A stretch of 64,000 bases of DNA from the NCBI GenBank assembly GCA_016648135.1, contig JADDOH010000160.1, forward strand, positions 186,001-250,000, written 5' to 3'. Positions within the stretch are counted from its first letter, which is position 1. Every line of letters starts with the position of its first letter. A model generated the notes under the pieces. The model did no database searches and was not told the DNA's origin. It was given only the letters and a program-made list of their open reading frames with translations. Shown here piece by piece: positions 1 through 13,600 of the stretch. Source of the stretch: Agrypnia vestita (lineage: Eukaryota; Arthropoda; Insecta; Trichoptera; Phryganeidae). The position numbers and the translations under genes are program-made.

Positions 1-1655
1 ACTAAGAGAATAAAATATTGAACGATTTCAACAAACTTAATATCTGGTGTGCTACCTAAATGATCAACAGAATCATTCACAAGAAACCTAAGCCAGAATA
101 GAGAAGCACAAAACTGGCTTTACAACAATGGAAGATATCTCTAAAAGAGAGTTTAATTAATATATCTCTCCGTGCATGTACTTACGACTCAGAATCAAGG
201 ACCATTGACCTACTTGGAACATGTAGCCAGGCTTCGGTCATATGGATTTGCCCATTTCGTTAGAGATTTACCACTCACCATTTCCGAAATCCATAAAAAA
301 ATTAATTTACCACTATCGCTTCAATTGCTTTCGAGAAAATTCCGTTCAATTCTGCACTGGAAAAACTACTCGCTTGTCAGTACCTCTCCCTTGTTCACAC
401 ACGCCGTACAATTTCGCTTGTGGCAGCGATTAGCCCGCTGTCAACAACTCTGACACGCTTCTTGAATAGTAGCTGGTTGATTACTTTATATAGTTCATCG
501 TTTTCTCGATGTTTCGAGAATTTATGGGAATAACCCGGTCATTTCGGGAGATTTCGATGGTGCATTCTAATTATACCATCCTGCGACAATATTTTTCGTT
601 GGATAGATTTTTTTACTTTATGCCTTTCTGAATTATTTATCTTAATTGTAAGTAAATCAATTCATTCTAAATTTTCATGTACCCAAACAGTATTGCGTGA
701 GTATTTATTTTATTAATAAAAAAGAAAAGCAGAAATAGATTAATTTATAAAACTGGTTATGCTTACATTACAATACACAGATTCGTATATTCGCTCTACC
801 TGTTTGATGCTTATTATATTATAATTTATGCGTTTTTGAATGCCACGATCTGCATACAATATTTATATAGTTAGCATTATTATTTATAAATACCATTATT
901 ATTTATTAAACACTCAATAAATCATATAATTATTATTTTGCTAAACGGATAATAATTATAATGCAATTGTAAACAATTGTGTAATAGCATTGATGTAGGT
1001 ATGTTAATTTATTAATCTTCGTGTACTAGAAGATCGAAGATAGTATCCATCAGTGACTCAAGTCAAATTTGCGTTTTAATGAAGTACAATGTTTTGAAAA
1101 TGTTCCATAATATTATTGATTAAATTTCTTTTACAATGCGAACAAGATTCTACTAAATTATTCCACATCTTCACATACCGGCCAGAAATACCCGTTCGCA
1201 AGCATTCTTTCACTCCAACAAAAGCAACACATCTCACCAAAAATACTTCACGATAACAGACTTTCCATCCTAGGAAACGAGTATGCACAAATTGCAGATA
1301 TTCTCAACATTAACTTAAGTCGTTACCGAAATCTCCTCAACGAACACTTTACCGTTAATTTATTTTGTTAAACTTTTTTAATACATATATGAAAGCATGT
1401 CTTTGTTCTACTGATATACACTTTATAATTGTCTTTACTTAATTTGTGATTTATGTACTTGTACAGATAGATATTGTGTTATAAATTTCATAAGTATGTA
1501 TGTATATGTATACATTTTTAACGATCATGTAAGCAGATATTATTCACATTTATAATGTACACTATTATCTAGATATATATAAGTTTCTTATTTTATTGTA
1601 ATAGGAGTAAACCGTAGAAATAAAATAAATAAATAAATTGGTCGTCATTTTGTAA
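1..1655. other. Upstream intergenic DNA, nothing recognised
   Basis: AT-rich sequence with short open frames only. I see no family motif, no splice-linked exon and no repeat shared with the rest of the window. Extra 5' untranslated exons of the downstream receptor gene could lie here but cannot be recognised by eye. Confidence 0.5.
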
Positions 1656-1659
1656 GAAA

Positions 1660-1952
1660 CCGTAATATTTGGACATCTCATAACTCACAAGCATCTGACC
1701 AACAGAAGCTTTGCAAGGTAGATGAAATAACCGCATCGTATAGAATATTGCCGATTGTCTATGGAAAAACATGTTTTTTCTACTTTTGACTGTCTTCCTA
1801 CGCATCATCATTTAATTTTCTTTTGGTATTGTATTCTTTGGGATTTTCGTGAGGACTATAAAAAATACCAGCTCAATATCATCTATAATTATTAAATAGT
1901 TTTAAAAATAAGATTTTTGGGGTTAGTTTTGCCTCGTTCCGGAACGAGAGTG
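1660..1952 (-). mobile_element. piggyBac-like non-autonomous element copy (family I)
   Basis: The segment reappears in reverse orientation at 53158-53400, sharing a stretch around CTTTTGACTGTC, a 'caaagaataca' block and the GC-rich end CACTCTCGTTCCGG. In both copies that end abuts a TTAA (1953-1956 here), the usual target of piggyBac-type transposases. The other end was not defined. No transposase coding remains. Confidence 0.5.
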
Positions 1953-2224
1953 TTAATATGCAACTGGATGGCTTAAAATCATAAGTGACGAAAATAATAA
2001 ACAGTATAATAGACGATTCTGTACATCAAGATTATGACATAATTGAAAAAATCCTTTGCACGATCTACGGCCATTCGTAATAAAAAGGAATTCAGTTTAG
2101 TTAGTACTAGTGTATAAGTAACCCTATATGTATTAAGGGAAGCGTAGTTCTTGGAATGAAAGAGTCTTTCGATTGAATTCCTCACCGGATAAAAGCTCCA
2201 GGAAGTGAAAATGCATAAATGGAA

Positions 2225-2330
2225 TAATAAAGAAAGCCTGCGGGTGCGCAGTGGAGGTCTACCCGGTCCGCCAATGGTGGAGACCCGACTTCTTTTCTTC
2301 GTGTGCGAGCTCGTAATATATACGCCTTTT
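2225..2330. other. Short GC-rich island, unclassified
   Basis: A GC-rich patch (around GGTCTACCCGGTCCG and GGTGGAGACCCGAC) stands out from the AT-rich surroundings. It contains a short inverted pair, GGTCTaCC against GGaGACC. No coding frame or recognisable RNA gene was found, and it may be a remnant of a mobile element. Confidence 0.2.
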
Positions 2331-2865
2331 ATTTCCGCGTTTACGGTCTATTAATTAACCCACTTATTGGACCTGACTCAGTAATATTGCCATAACAAAA
2401 ATTCTACTTGACCCACATACACGAATACATGACACAATTATTTTAGGCCAAGTTTGCACAGTAAACGAAAAAATAATGTAATTTCCGAGACGCTACATGG
2501 CCAATATTGGCCAAGAATGGCAAATTAATAGTCGTGGTAATATAGAAACGTCCAAAAATGAAGTGATCAATCCACAAAATAGCAGTTATAGAAAAAATCA
2601 GGAAAAAATTCAGTCTACCAGTAATCAACAATCTCAGCCCAGTAGCCAATCATGTTAAAAGTCCATGATGAAGCGAATACACCCAAACGACCTTGAGCTG
2701 AAGATTCGAGCGAAAATTTTGATGAAGTGGAAGATTGAAACTTAAAATGTCACTTGATACGTAGTGATTTACTGAACCAAATTTGTTTCCACCACGTGGG
2801 TACGAGTGGAACAAATATTTTTTACCCGCCTTAAAATACAAGGATTACATTTATTTTATTACATA

Positions 2866-3400
2866 CGAGTATATTTACTTCCTTTCTTTTAACTCGTTGT
2901 TTTCTTGACGAAAAAAATTTGGATCGATTTTTAACTCTTTTCCCGTGATCCAATCGAGCTGAAACTTTGCAAGCAGACTTGTGGTGACGATCAAGAAGAT
3001 CTATCAAATTTTCGTTAAAAAATAATAATTATTATAGTATAATTTTGGATTTTTAGAAATTTTAATGTTTTTTTCAAATTGGAATCATTACAAATGTTTG
3101 ATTACTACCAACGGCGCCGGCGGCCCGATAATGTCACGGAGTATTTAAAATTTGAATTACTCCGTCGGTAGGTATAATAGGTACTTCACTACGAATTTCG
3201 AAAATTTATGACAATTGCTTCAAAGATGACAGCACACTTCGGTTTTTTGGGAAGAAATCAAATAATACAGAGATATTTATAGAGATTTTTAACATAGATA
3301 TTTGTCTAGACATGTTTCATTTTCAGTTGATGGTAAACTTAATAAATAAAGGGAATAAAATAAAAACTTGGTTTTTATGGGCTAGTTTTTTTAAACATGA
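2866..3400 (+). repeat. Dispersed repeat family A, copy 1
   Basis: About 530 bp, one of at least six related stretches in this window (also 6177-6765, 20945-21495, 30214-30525, 45322-45735, 46218-46345). Shared landmarks are a start like ACTCCCTTTATATTAACTCG, an internal block CCCTTTTCCCGTGATCCAAT and an end like AAAACTTGGTTTTTATGGG. The ends TACTCCCTTT and AAAGGGAGTA are inverted, so a DNA element is likely. No protein frame. Confidence 0.75.
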
Positions 3401-4129
3401 CCTAATTTGTCATCATGAATTACTGCCGTTTTTCCTTTAACTGGAGCTACCCACCATCCGGAGTTACCAAGCAAATCATCCTGGTAATTATTCTGGTATT
3501 CGAAAGACGTGCCCAAGATCGACTGATATGTTTCTTTATATAGAAGTAGGGGCTCCATGACGAAAGGTCTTCTTTATCGTGGTATTTTTCAATAATGCCA
3601 CACTACTGTATCTCATTTTCGCTGTGAGAATCCTTATTTGGTGACCATATATCAGAGAGAACATGTACACAACATTACAGTCAGTTAGGCTTTACAATTA
3701 CCGCGGAATTCTCAATCACCGCACTATAAAGGGAACGCCAGTTATCGAGATTAATTTATGTAATATATCTTTATTAATTATCTGAGGATAAAATCCAGTA
3801 TAAGTACACACTTAAAATATTCTGAATATATAAAAACTGATCAAAAAAGAAGTTAAAAAATTGAAATAATTTTCGGTCGAATTCTAGTGTATTTGTTAAT
3901 AATTCGGAAGAATGTCATATACATATATGAAGATTATTGTTTTAAAAACTGCAATAAAAAATAAAGACGACTCATTACAAACGGCGACATCTGTGCTGGT
4001 TTATGGAAATGACAAAATTTTCAACCACAGGTGGCGGTAGTAAAGATATAAATTACATTTTTTTTTATACATCTTTAAGTGATTTAAATTATATGGACAA
4101 GGTGTGCATATTATATACAACTTCCGAAA
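3401..4129. other. Intergenic DNA, nothing recognised
   Basis: No gene, RNA or shared repeat recognised between the family A copy and the foldback repeat at about 4130. Confidence 0.4.
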
Positions 4130-4385
4130 ATTTATAGATGTGGTAGTCTATCACTGGTGAAATTGGTAAAAGTTATATTGCATAAAGTGATCACTTAAGC
4201 CAGCCAGATAGATTGTAAGCCCTATGGATAACCAAAATACTTCCACCTAGTTTCCCATTTTAAAAAGTAGCTTCGTCTCTATGAGACATCTATAATTTAT
4301 CTTGATTAATTATGCCCCCCCTGGGGATAAAATTCAGTATTGTGTTCTTGAAACATTTGACGTATTTAGACAGTTATCTTTCAAC
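4130..4385 (-). repeat. Foldback repeat family B, partial copy
   Basis: In reverse orientation this shares the blocks GAGACGAAGCTACTTTTTA and GGCTTACGACCTATCG / GGCTGGCTTAAGTGATCAC with copies at 7216-7480, 10985-11375 and 60655-60780. The complete copy at 10985-11375 is palindromic, so this is a MITE-like element. Confidence 0.55.
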
Positions 4386-4587
4386 GTAATTTATGTTCTC
4401 TCCGGTTCATTCATTTTTTTTTGTTTTATTTTCAGAATCCCTAGCCTGCACACAGAATAAGAATTAATCCATGTCGCATTGTTATAAGTCGACCTTATAA
4501 CGAAAAAGAAAAATTTAAAAATTAATATTGAAGATACGAGCATAAGTATACTTTGAGCATACTTGGCTTCGATTAGGAGCAGCGACA

Positions 4588-4639
4588 ATGAAGTTTAGGA
4601 CTTCAAGAAAAATAGAGCTGAGACTTCTGTCGAAAAAAG
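4588..4639 (+). CDS. Receptor exon 1 (start codon, cytoplasmic N-tail)
   Basis: Encodes MKFRTSRKIELRLLSKK plus the first base of a Gly codon and is followed by a gtaatt donor. I chose this ATG because it joins in frame to the membrane-anchor exon and gives a basic N-terminal tail, as expected for an inside N-terminus. Any 5' untranslated exon is not seen. Confidence 0.8.
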
Positions 4640-7600
4640 GTAATTGATTTTTCAAATTCATTATTTTTTAGTTATTATTTTATTCTCATTTGTCATTTAT
4701 GCTAAACCTAGGGCATTAAATCCCGGGGAATTCAAATGTCTACATAATTAGAAAAAATACTAGTTGAAACAGTTCTTTTATTTTTCACGTATTAAACGTG
4801 TTACATTACGTCAAATAAAAGTATTTTTAAATGTTAGTTTTCATTGTATAATCAATTAGTTTATACAAATAAACATTTTCCAAAATTTATTGTCTTGTTT
4901 TTTTTTCAGGATTTATAAAATGGGGTATTTTAGGGTTGGTATTATTCATGTTTGGGGTGATGATGCTTCTCTTGGATCCGGTTGGACGTCTCGTCTCTTG
5001 GGTAAGATATATTTTGTATATTTTTTGAATTACATTTTTTTTAAATTAATACACATACGTTTAGTTATTTTGTCACTGTAGCTAGACCGCATTCAAAAGA
5101 ATGTGTGCAAAAAAATATGTGTGTTGTTACGATGCAAAAAATGAACACAAAATAAGTTTTCTAGTAAGTAACCTTTTTTAAACTAAAAAATATATATTTA
5201 TTTGAAATATCATATTGAGGCTTGTAATTCGGGCTCGCCAGGCAACTTTCCCCCGCTTTCTTCTTACCGGACAAAGCTAGAGAATGGTCTTTTGATTGTG
5301 GTCTAGCTATAGTATAGTTTTGAGAGGAGCAGTCCCACTCATCATCAGGTGTTTATGTATTGTCATTAAATTAAACAGGTGTCATTAAAAACTAAGCTAA
5401 ATGCAGAATGTTGATAACCTATTCGGTTAAGGATGCATGTCAGGTAGTGGGGAGTTTCTTTTGCCATTAACGGCAACAAGCCTAATATCGCAGACGCGTC
5501 GTGGAATGTAATTTTATTCATAAGTGTTTTTTTCCGAATTTAAATTCTTTTGGATATCAATGGTTTCCAAATTGTTCACAATCCATCCTTATGAGGAACC
5601 GAGTATAGTAATTTTATTTTATCAGTATCGAAAGAATGGTTGACATCAATCACATGGTTGGAGAATTCAGAAAAGTTGTTATTTTTTAAACAACGGCGAT
5701 GTTTTTTATCACATCTGATAATGAGAGGAACTGCTCTTCTCGAAACTATAGTACTGACAATATAACGGCAACTTGTGTGTATTAAAGTTATTATACGTTT
5801 TTTAATTTTTTTGTCAATTTTTTTTTAATGTCAATAAAACCAAAGTTAATTTGATTTTGAGACTTTTATTCTTCCGGTAGAATGCACTGGCAAGTAGATT
5901 TTATTGATTTTTTAATACTATCGATTCAGTGTTATGGAATTTTAGGTACAATTTTTAAACAATTTCAAAACTGTTTTTAGAAAATAACAATGACCGAAGG
6001 AACCTTCACAGAAGACATGTGGAGCGAGATCCCTGTCGAGGTCTTCAATAAAGTTTACATCTTCAACATTACGAACAAGGAGAGGTTCCTCAGTGGCGAG
6101 GACGAGAAACTGGCTTTCGACGAAATTGGACCATACGTGTACAGGTAGGAATTACAAATTCAGAATTGTCTATATTCCACCATATTTTTACTCCCTTTAT
6201 ATTAACTCGTGGCGTCTGCTTGCTTGCCATCAACAAAAACTTTGGATCGACTTTTGACCCTTTTCCCGTGATCCAATCGAGCTGAAACTTAGCGAGTAGA
6301 CTGGTGGCGACGATCAAGAAAAATTATAGTATAATTTTGGAGTTTTAGAAAATTTAATTGATTTTTTAAAATTGGAAACCATACAAATGTTTGATTACTA
6401 CCAACAACGGCCTGACGACGTCACGGAATATTTAAAATTTGAATTACTCCGTCGGTATATGTAATAGGTACTTCACTACGAATTTCGAAAATTTATGACA
6501 ATTGGTTCACAGATGACAGCAAAATTCACAAGTATATCAAAATCTTGATTACATTGACTTACAAATGTTCTTAGAATTTAATCTTCAAAGCATGAAGTGT
6601 CATATCAAAGCTCAAAACATCTGACATTTTAGAAATATATTAAATTTCTGTAAGTTTAGTGTTATGTTATATGTTTTAATTCGTCTTTAATTGTTGTTAT
6701 ATTTTACAAAGAAAGGGAGAATAATAAAAACTTGGTTTTTATGGGTTAGTTTTTTTTTAGAATATACGACATCTTATACAAATGTCAATAATAATCTTTT
6801 GAAAAGGGAAGCGTTTGAGTGCAAAGTGAATATCAGAAATAACAGCTATCACAAAATGCAAACATAACACAGTATGGAAATAAAAACATTTGTTTTTTTA
6901 GTTCTACCTTTTTAATTTTCTGAGACGCGTTTCGCCTTATGAGGGCATTATCAATCTAAATATTTTACATTCAAAAACTTGTATTTATATGAAAAGTATT
7001 AGAAAGAAATGCTATATAACTTTAAGAACCAACGCAGAAAAGCATCTGAGACTCCAATTTGGAATCCCCGCATTTGAAAATTATCTTTAGTGCACAAACA
7101 TGATTTGTTATCAAGAAAATGACATTTATATCAAATTGTAAATCTATCCTCTCCCTTATATTATGTATTACCTGTCATTAGTGTTTGAACAGAATTGTTT
7201 CTTAGAATCATGCAAAAGTCTTTTTGGGTGTTCATAGGGCTTACGATCTATCGTACGGCTGGCTTAAGTGATCACTCATGATACACTACCACGTTTTTAA
7301 AATTTTTGCAAATTGTATAAATGTTTAACTTACACAACTTGTTTTGCATGCGTGTTGTATTTTTATTACCGCCACCTGCAGTCGAAAGCTTTGTTATTCC
7401 CATAATCCAATACAGATGTCACTATTGATAATGAGATATCTATATTTAGATGCGCCGATATTATAATACTGCCGTGATATAATTACTGATTCTTTATTTC
7501 AACTCCATTCTTCATATTAAAAAGAAATGACAGAGCACTTTAGAACTTAAACTTGTAAAAATATATTTCAATACTCATTTATGAAACCAATAACATACAC

Positions 7601-10600
7601 CACCATCATCATCGTATTAAAAATCAATTATTGTATGTACTCAACATATATTCCAAAAATCCTTTCATAAATATAATTTATAGGAAAATAAATTTTACAT
7701 TTTCGATATGTATTATTTCCGTGTGTCTTTTGAGTGATTTAGATAAACAGAAATTGTAAACCACTCTTATATTTAAATGTACTAAAAAGTAAAAAACAAA
7801 TTTTTGCTTCACTCGGAAAATAAGAGCAAATATCGTGAGCGCCCACCTTTTACTTGGAGAGGGAGGCAAAATTTTTTTGCCCTAATTTGTTTTTGATATT
7901 ATTTCAAAAGTGCCAATAATTGGTGAGATATTTGCCACGGAATCTCTAGTATACCATTGAAGCAGTCAGTTGATGTTGAAAAAATAACATTATGGGAACA
8001 AGAGATGTCACATCGGTCATAAAATATGATCTAAATCATGATGCGATAAAAAAGTTATATATTTTTTTATCTGCAATGTGTTTCTACGGATATAAAAATT
8101 AAAATCTATTAACGGGGGTTTTTTCCCGTGAACAAAAATATATTACGTTTTTACAAATATTCTACAAACGAATAAATTATTTATGGTGGATCGCGATCGT
8201 TTCTAAAAACGAAAAAATATCCCTAAAATTATTTTTTCTACTATATTAATATGTGACCAGGCACCGTAGAAGTGTTTATGTTTATTTGTTAAGGTATATT
8301 TGAAAACTTTGTCTTTTTTTTAGGGAAGTACGCAGAAATGATAACATCACTTTTAACGACAATGTCATATATACAGGGTTATTTGGAAAACATTAATAAT
8401 CTCACAGGACTATATTTCTGCCTTGATTATGAGTCGAAAATGTTCAAGCTATCATGACCTCATATCGATAGTTATGGAGATATGCGACACCAAAGTTTGT
8501 ATTTTTTTTCAATATTTCTGACTTATTTTTTGTAAAACGTCGGACTATCATTACAGTAACTTATATCGATTACGAAAAAGTCATTCGTTTCAATACAAGT
8601 TAAATAAAATAATAAAAACCCTGAAAAAATTCCAATTGGAATTTGAAGGTTTATTTTTTATATTTGACTTGCATTAAAGGGAATGAATTTTTCATATTCG
8701 ATATCAGTTACTGTAATGATAGTCCAACGTTTCACAAAAAATAAGTCATAAATATTGAAAAAAAAATACAAACTTTTGATGTCGCATGTCTCCATAACTA
8801 TTGATATTAAGTCATAATAGCCTGAACATTTTCGACTCATAATCAAAGCAGGAATATAGTGCTGCAAGGTTATTAATGTTTTCCAAATAACCCTGTACAG
8901 GTATATTTGAAAATGTTGGTTATTTTTAGGGAAGTACGCAGAAATGAAAACATCACTTTCAACGATAATGGCACCATGTCCTATACCCCGAACATCAGCG
9001 TGATCTTCATGCCGGAGAGGTCGGTCGGGGACATCTACACCGACCAGGTGGTCACCATCAACACACCACTTTTGGTAAGTAATTAAATACTTATCATGAA
9101 GCAGCAAAATGCACTCTATCCGCCGGACTGATTTGCGTTCGATTCTTGCATCCAATGTATGATTTGTAAATAAATTAATATTAATTAAGTCGTAATTTTT
9201 ATTATAGCTAGTTTTATCACTTACCACCTTAGAGTAAGGAGGCACTTCGCTCGTAGCTGGTTTTGAGCTTGTTTAGATATCAAGTAAAATGTTTAGAGGG
9301 TTTTAGATGTGTAACATCTTTCATCTCGCTTCCTGCAATCTGTCGCAGTGATTTCGTGAAAAAGGACGGAAATGCGTAACAGAAAATAAGACGCGCGCAA
9401 TTTCATTTAACCAATGAGCGCGCGCGGAACACGCGCGATGGACAAAAAATCATCGTTTATAAACAAATCAATGTCCAGCAAGTGCCATTACAGCGATAAT
9501 GATTTACATTCTCAAATTTTATGTAATTTATGTGATTATTTTTAAATATTTATTCAAAGTTTTCATACAATGTGGATGGCGGCACACTACTGCCATCTAC
9601 GAAAATAAATAAAAACGTATATGGCCTATAAATTTATAGAAAACATAATTTTGGAAGGGTAAATTAAGGGTATGTAAAAGGGGATAAATTGGAGATACTA
9701 ATACTAATACTCGGTGACTGCATTTAAAATATTTAAAAAAAAAATTAAATATTGCTGCATTTACTTTTATGCCCCACATATATAAAATTGCAAAAGCCCT
9801 TTAGATCGTTGATAATAATAACAATAATAATGTCATCAAGTTGTCACGAGCCCCCATACACAAACATGTTAATTATATTATAATCCAAATATTCACAAGA
9901 ACGACGCAATAGCCACATTAATCAATTGATTCCTGTTTTCTGTTATACAGGGAATAGTTTCCATGTACTCCAAAGCCTCAACCTTCAAGCAGTTGGGCCT
10001 CAACTTCCTGATATCCAGCACGAAGTCCGAAGCCATCATGACCACGTCCGTCCACGACTTCATGTGGGGATACGAGGATCCTCTGATCAGCCTGACGAGT
10101 AGCTACCTTCCGCACTGGATCGACTTCAAGAAGTTTGGCCTGATGGACAGGGTAAAAAACGACGAATGATTATTTCAGACCGAGTTTTACAATACCAACC
10201 CAGACTTATCTCCTCCACCTACAATTATTAATACTGCAACAAGATCTGATTCATTTTCTCTTACCTGAAAACATTCTTCGTGACTTAGGCATGGTTTAAA
10301 ATCCAATTTTTACTATACTATAGTTAATAGTTCCGGGAAGAAGCTCTGGAAGCAAGTGAAAATAATACAAGTTTTATTTTATATATGTATTCACTGTGAT
10401 CCCGACGCGAATCGCCGAGGATGATGAGATTGGGGTTGTGGAAGGATAAAACGGGAAATGCAACGATATTGCCGTAACAAACAACACTGCTTCACCCACA
10501 TACACGAATACATGGCGCAATTGTTTTGCTGAGTGGACATTTATTGAGGCACGGATTTTGTATGTCATCAATGAATAGCACTTGTACGACAAACTACAAC

Positions 10601-13600
10601 TTACATGTGCGAACCGAGTCCCTGCATATCTATTTTCAATTGATGATGTAAAATAAACTTTGTAAAATGTCTGTCGTTATTGATAGCGACAATATTTAGC
10701 GTTTGATTATTTAACCTCACGACCAAATGTTGTTGCAGCTTTACACCTACAGAAAAGACATAGTGACGGTGAACCTGAACGCATCTGCTGGATATCCATA
10801 CTCCATACAGACGTGGAACGGTTCTCCAGGGCTCGCGCACTGGAACTACACAGACGCCAACAGCAGGTTGGATTTAATCGTCAAATTAATCGTCAAATAA
10901 AATAAAAGTCAGGCCACGATTAAAATCGTAAAGTGTATTGATATTCTCGTTTGCTGATTCGTGAACTTTTGCCCATGAAGGATAATTTAATCAATCAATG
11001 TATATACAGATGTCTCATAGAGACGAAACTGTATTTTTATGGGAAAGTAGGTATAGAAGTCTTTTTGGGTGTACATAGGGCTTACGACCTATCGTACGGC
11101 TGGCTTAGGTGATCACTTTACACGTATGCAACGTTCGCCGTTTCCATCCACGATAGAATACCGTGTTTACTAATTTTTGGAAGTTGCATATATATTTAAA
11201 TTATGCACCACGCTTCACATGTGACTTCTAACGATCCTCCACGCGGCCAGCACTCACATGTGAAAGGTGGCGCATAATTTAAATATATATACAACTTCAA
11301 AAATTAATAGACATGGTATTCTTTCATAGTTGGAAATGGCGATCTGTGAGACATCTATGTATACATTGATTGATTAATGATATCCCTGTAACAAAGATCC
11401 AGTTCTGTTCTGAAAATTTTGGACATACTCAAAAATATTCTGAAGGATAATTTGTTAACAGTGCGGTGGGAGATACTGTCGAGTACTTCCCTCGAATCGA
11501 TGACGATATCTGTACAATTACTTGATTTGTCCAATTTATTTTGCATGATGGTGAATGTTTTGCGGTTGCGTCTTTTGACTGCTTATTCTATATTATTATA
11601 TACTTAACTGCTTATTCTATATATTGTATTATTAATTAAGATTTTTGATATATTAGATAAATAGTATATTACCTTTCTCATTGTTTATTAAATTAGATTA
11701 CACTGCCTATATGATTTTAAGTGGTTAACCCTCACCACACACAAGAATCATAATTCTTTTTGGTGAGCTATATACATACAAAAAAAAATTGAATTGTTAA
11801 CATTTTCTGGGTATTGTTGTAATAAAATATTATATGTATTATTAATTAAATAAATTAAATAAAATAATCAATCATGAAACAACTGTTTACCGATCTCAGT
11901 TTCATACCAACCCTAGTTAAAATAAAAAAATCCAGGAATCGAACGCTAGACCCTTGATGGATGAAAATATTTCAAACATTACGCGAATATCTTATACACA
12001 TTATTAAAATTTGTCACGCGACGGAATTTTCACACTGTGAAGTTATTTAATCTGTTTTTGATTATATTACCGCCATCTGGTGAAATCCTTCCGATGGTTT
12101 TTAATCTCGGCGTCGTCGGTGTTTTAAGCTTGAAACTCAATCCATGTCACCGCTGCGTTGAATGACGTCCGTCTCTTTGTCGAAGTAGAACAGGGATTTG
12201 TAATCTGCGGATATCTTTTTAACTGTCAGTTCTTGCGGCTGGTTCAATGGTTTGTTTCGCGCTTCCTCGCGTTGAAATAGTTATGTATTTCGTTGTAATT
12301 TGGTGGATGTGCTGTGAGAAGTGAAGCATAGCCAAAGTACAACGAAATGAAAATATTTTAATGTGAGCAAACGCGAAGTGAACCAGCCGCAATAACTAAG
12401 AACTAAGGAAATATCCGCAGATAACAGATCCCTGTTCTTCTTACGGCGAAGTGACGGACATCATTCCGTCGAATGCCAAGAGCGACATATTTCGAACTTC
12501 GCAGATACAGAGATTGAAGACTATCGGATGGATTTCGCCAGACAGCGGTAATAAAGACGTGAAAACACCCTTTTGGCCATGTTCATCGCGATATTTTGTT
12601 TCCAGTCTCCCTTGCAACACCCTCGCCGGAGCCTTCGAGGGGCTCATCTACCCGTCCAACATGCCGCCCGGGCCCATGAGGGTGTACAAGAAGATCTTCT
12701 GCCGCACGCTGCAGCTGGAGCTCCTGGGCATCAGCGTGGAGCCCAACGGCCTGGAGGCCCACACGTACGGCATCCCCGTCAGCGAGCTGACCTGCTCCAA
12801 CCCGGACAACGTCTGCTACTGCCCCAAGGACGGGCCCTGCCTGGCTGACGGAATGATGGATGTCACGCCGTGTTACTATGGCAAGTATTTCTCTCTCTCT
12901 TTTACACATGATGCATGCGGATTTTTTAATCAGCTAAGCCATTTGAATACCCCATGGCAAGAAGTTGTTAACTAACATTTTTGTCAAAAATGAGTTAATA
13001 AGCCGTCTAAACTAAATAATGTACGCTCTTTCCATTGTAAATAGTTCAGAACATAAAAATAACTAGAACATGTTTAAATCATACGGATGAACATGTTAAC
13101 TACTTTTTATTTTTGGTAATTGAAGCGTGTGCTTATTGTTTCTTTTTTAATTTTTTTATTTAAACTTTTCGCTCAAGAATTCCAATTTAATTTTTCAGGC
13201 ATTCCCCTCGCCATCTCCTTCCCTCACTTCTTCAACGGCGACCCGGCCCTAGCGGAGAAGTTTGTTGGTATCAACCCAGACAAGGAGAAGCACTCTACCA
13301 GCTGCGCCCTGCAGCCGGTAAGCTCGCTTTTTATATATTATATGTATTATGCGACATGGATGGATTTATAATTAAAATTTTCAAAAAGATCCATCCGATA
13401 TGCCGCCCGTCATATTTGGGTGCAATCGAAACCAATTTCCAATCGTTCACTGACCAGCCAGTAGTAGAACAATAAGAATGTGGGTTCTTAAAATGTTTAG
13501 ATTTAAACCATGTAAAAATAAAAATATATAATTAATGAAGTGTTGACTGTAACGTGGAAATAGGGGTGGAGAGAAAGGCATGAGGAGGTAGGAGTCAGAG

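Noticed and set aside
8658..9245. 195-codon minus-strand frame, the longest non-protease frame in the first 25 kb
   Set aside because: Spans the foldback element and the antisense of exon 4; no known motif.
12451..12605. Open frame extending upstream of receptor exon 7
   Set aside because: It runs through the MITE arm. The CD36 similarity and the phase-2 splice from exon 6 begin exactly at 12606 after ttgtttccag.
12583..12909. 108-codon minus-strand frame
   Set aside because: Shadow of the GC-rich exon 7 on the opposite strand; no family similarity.
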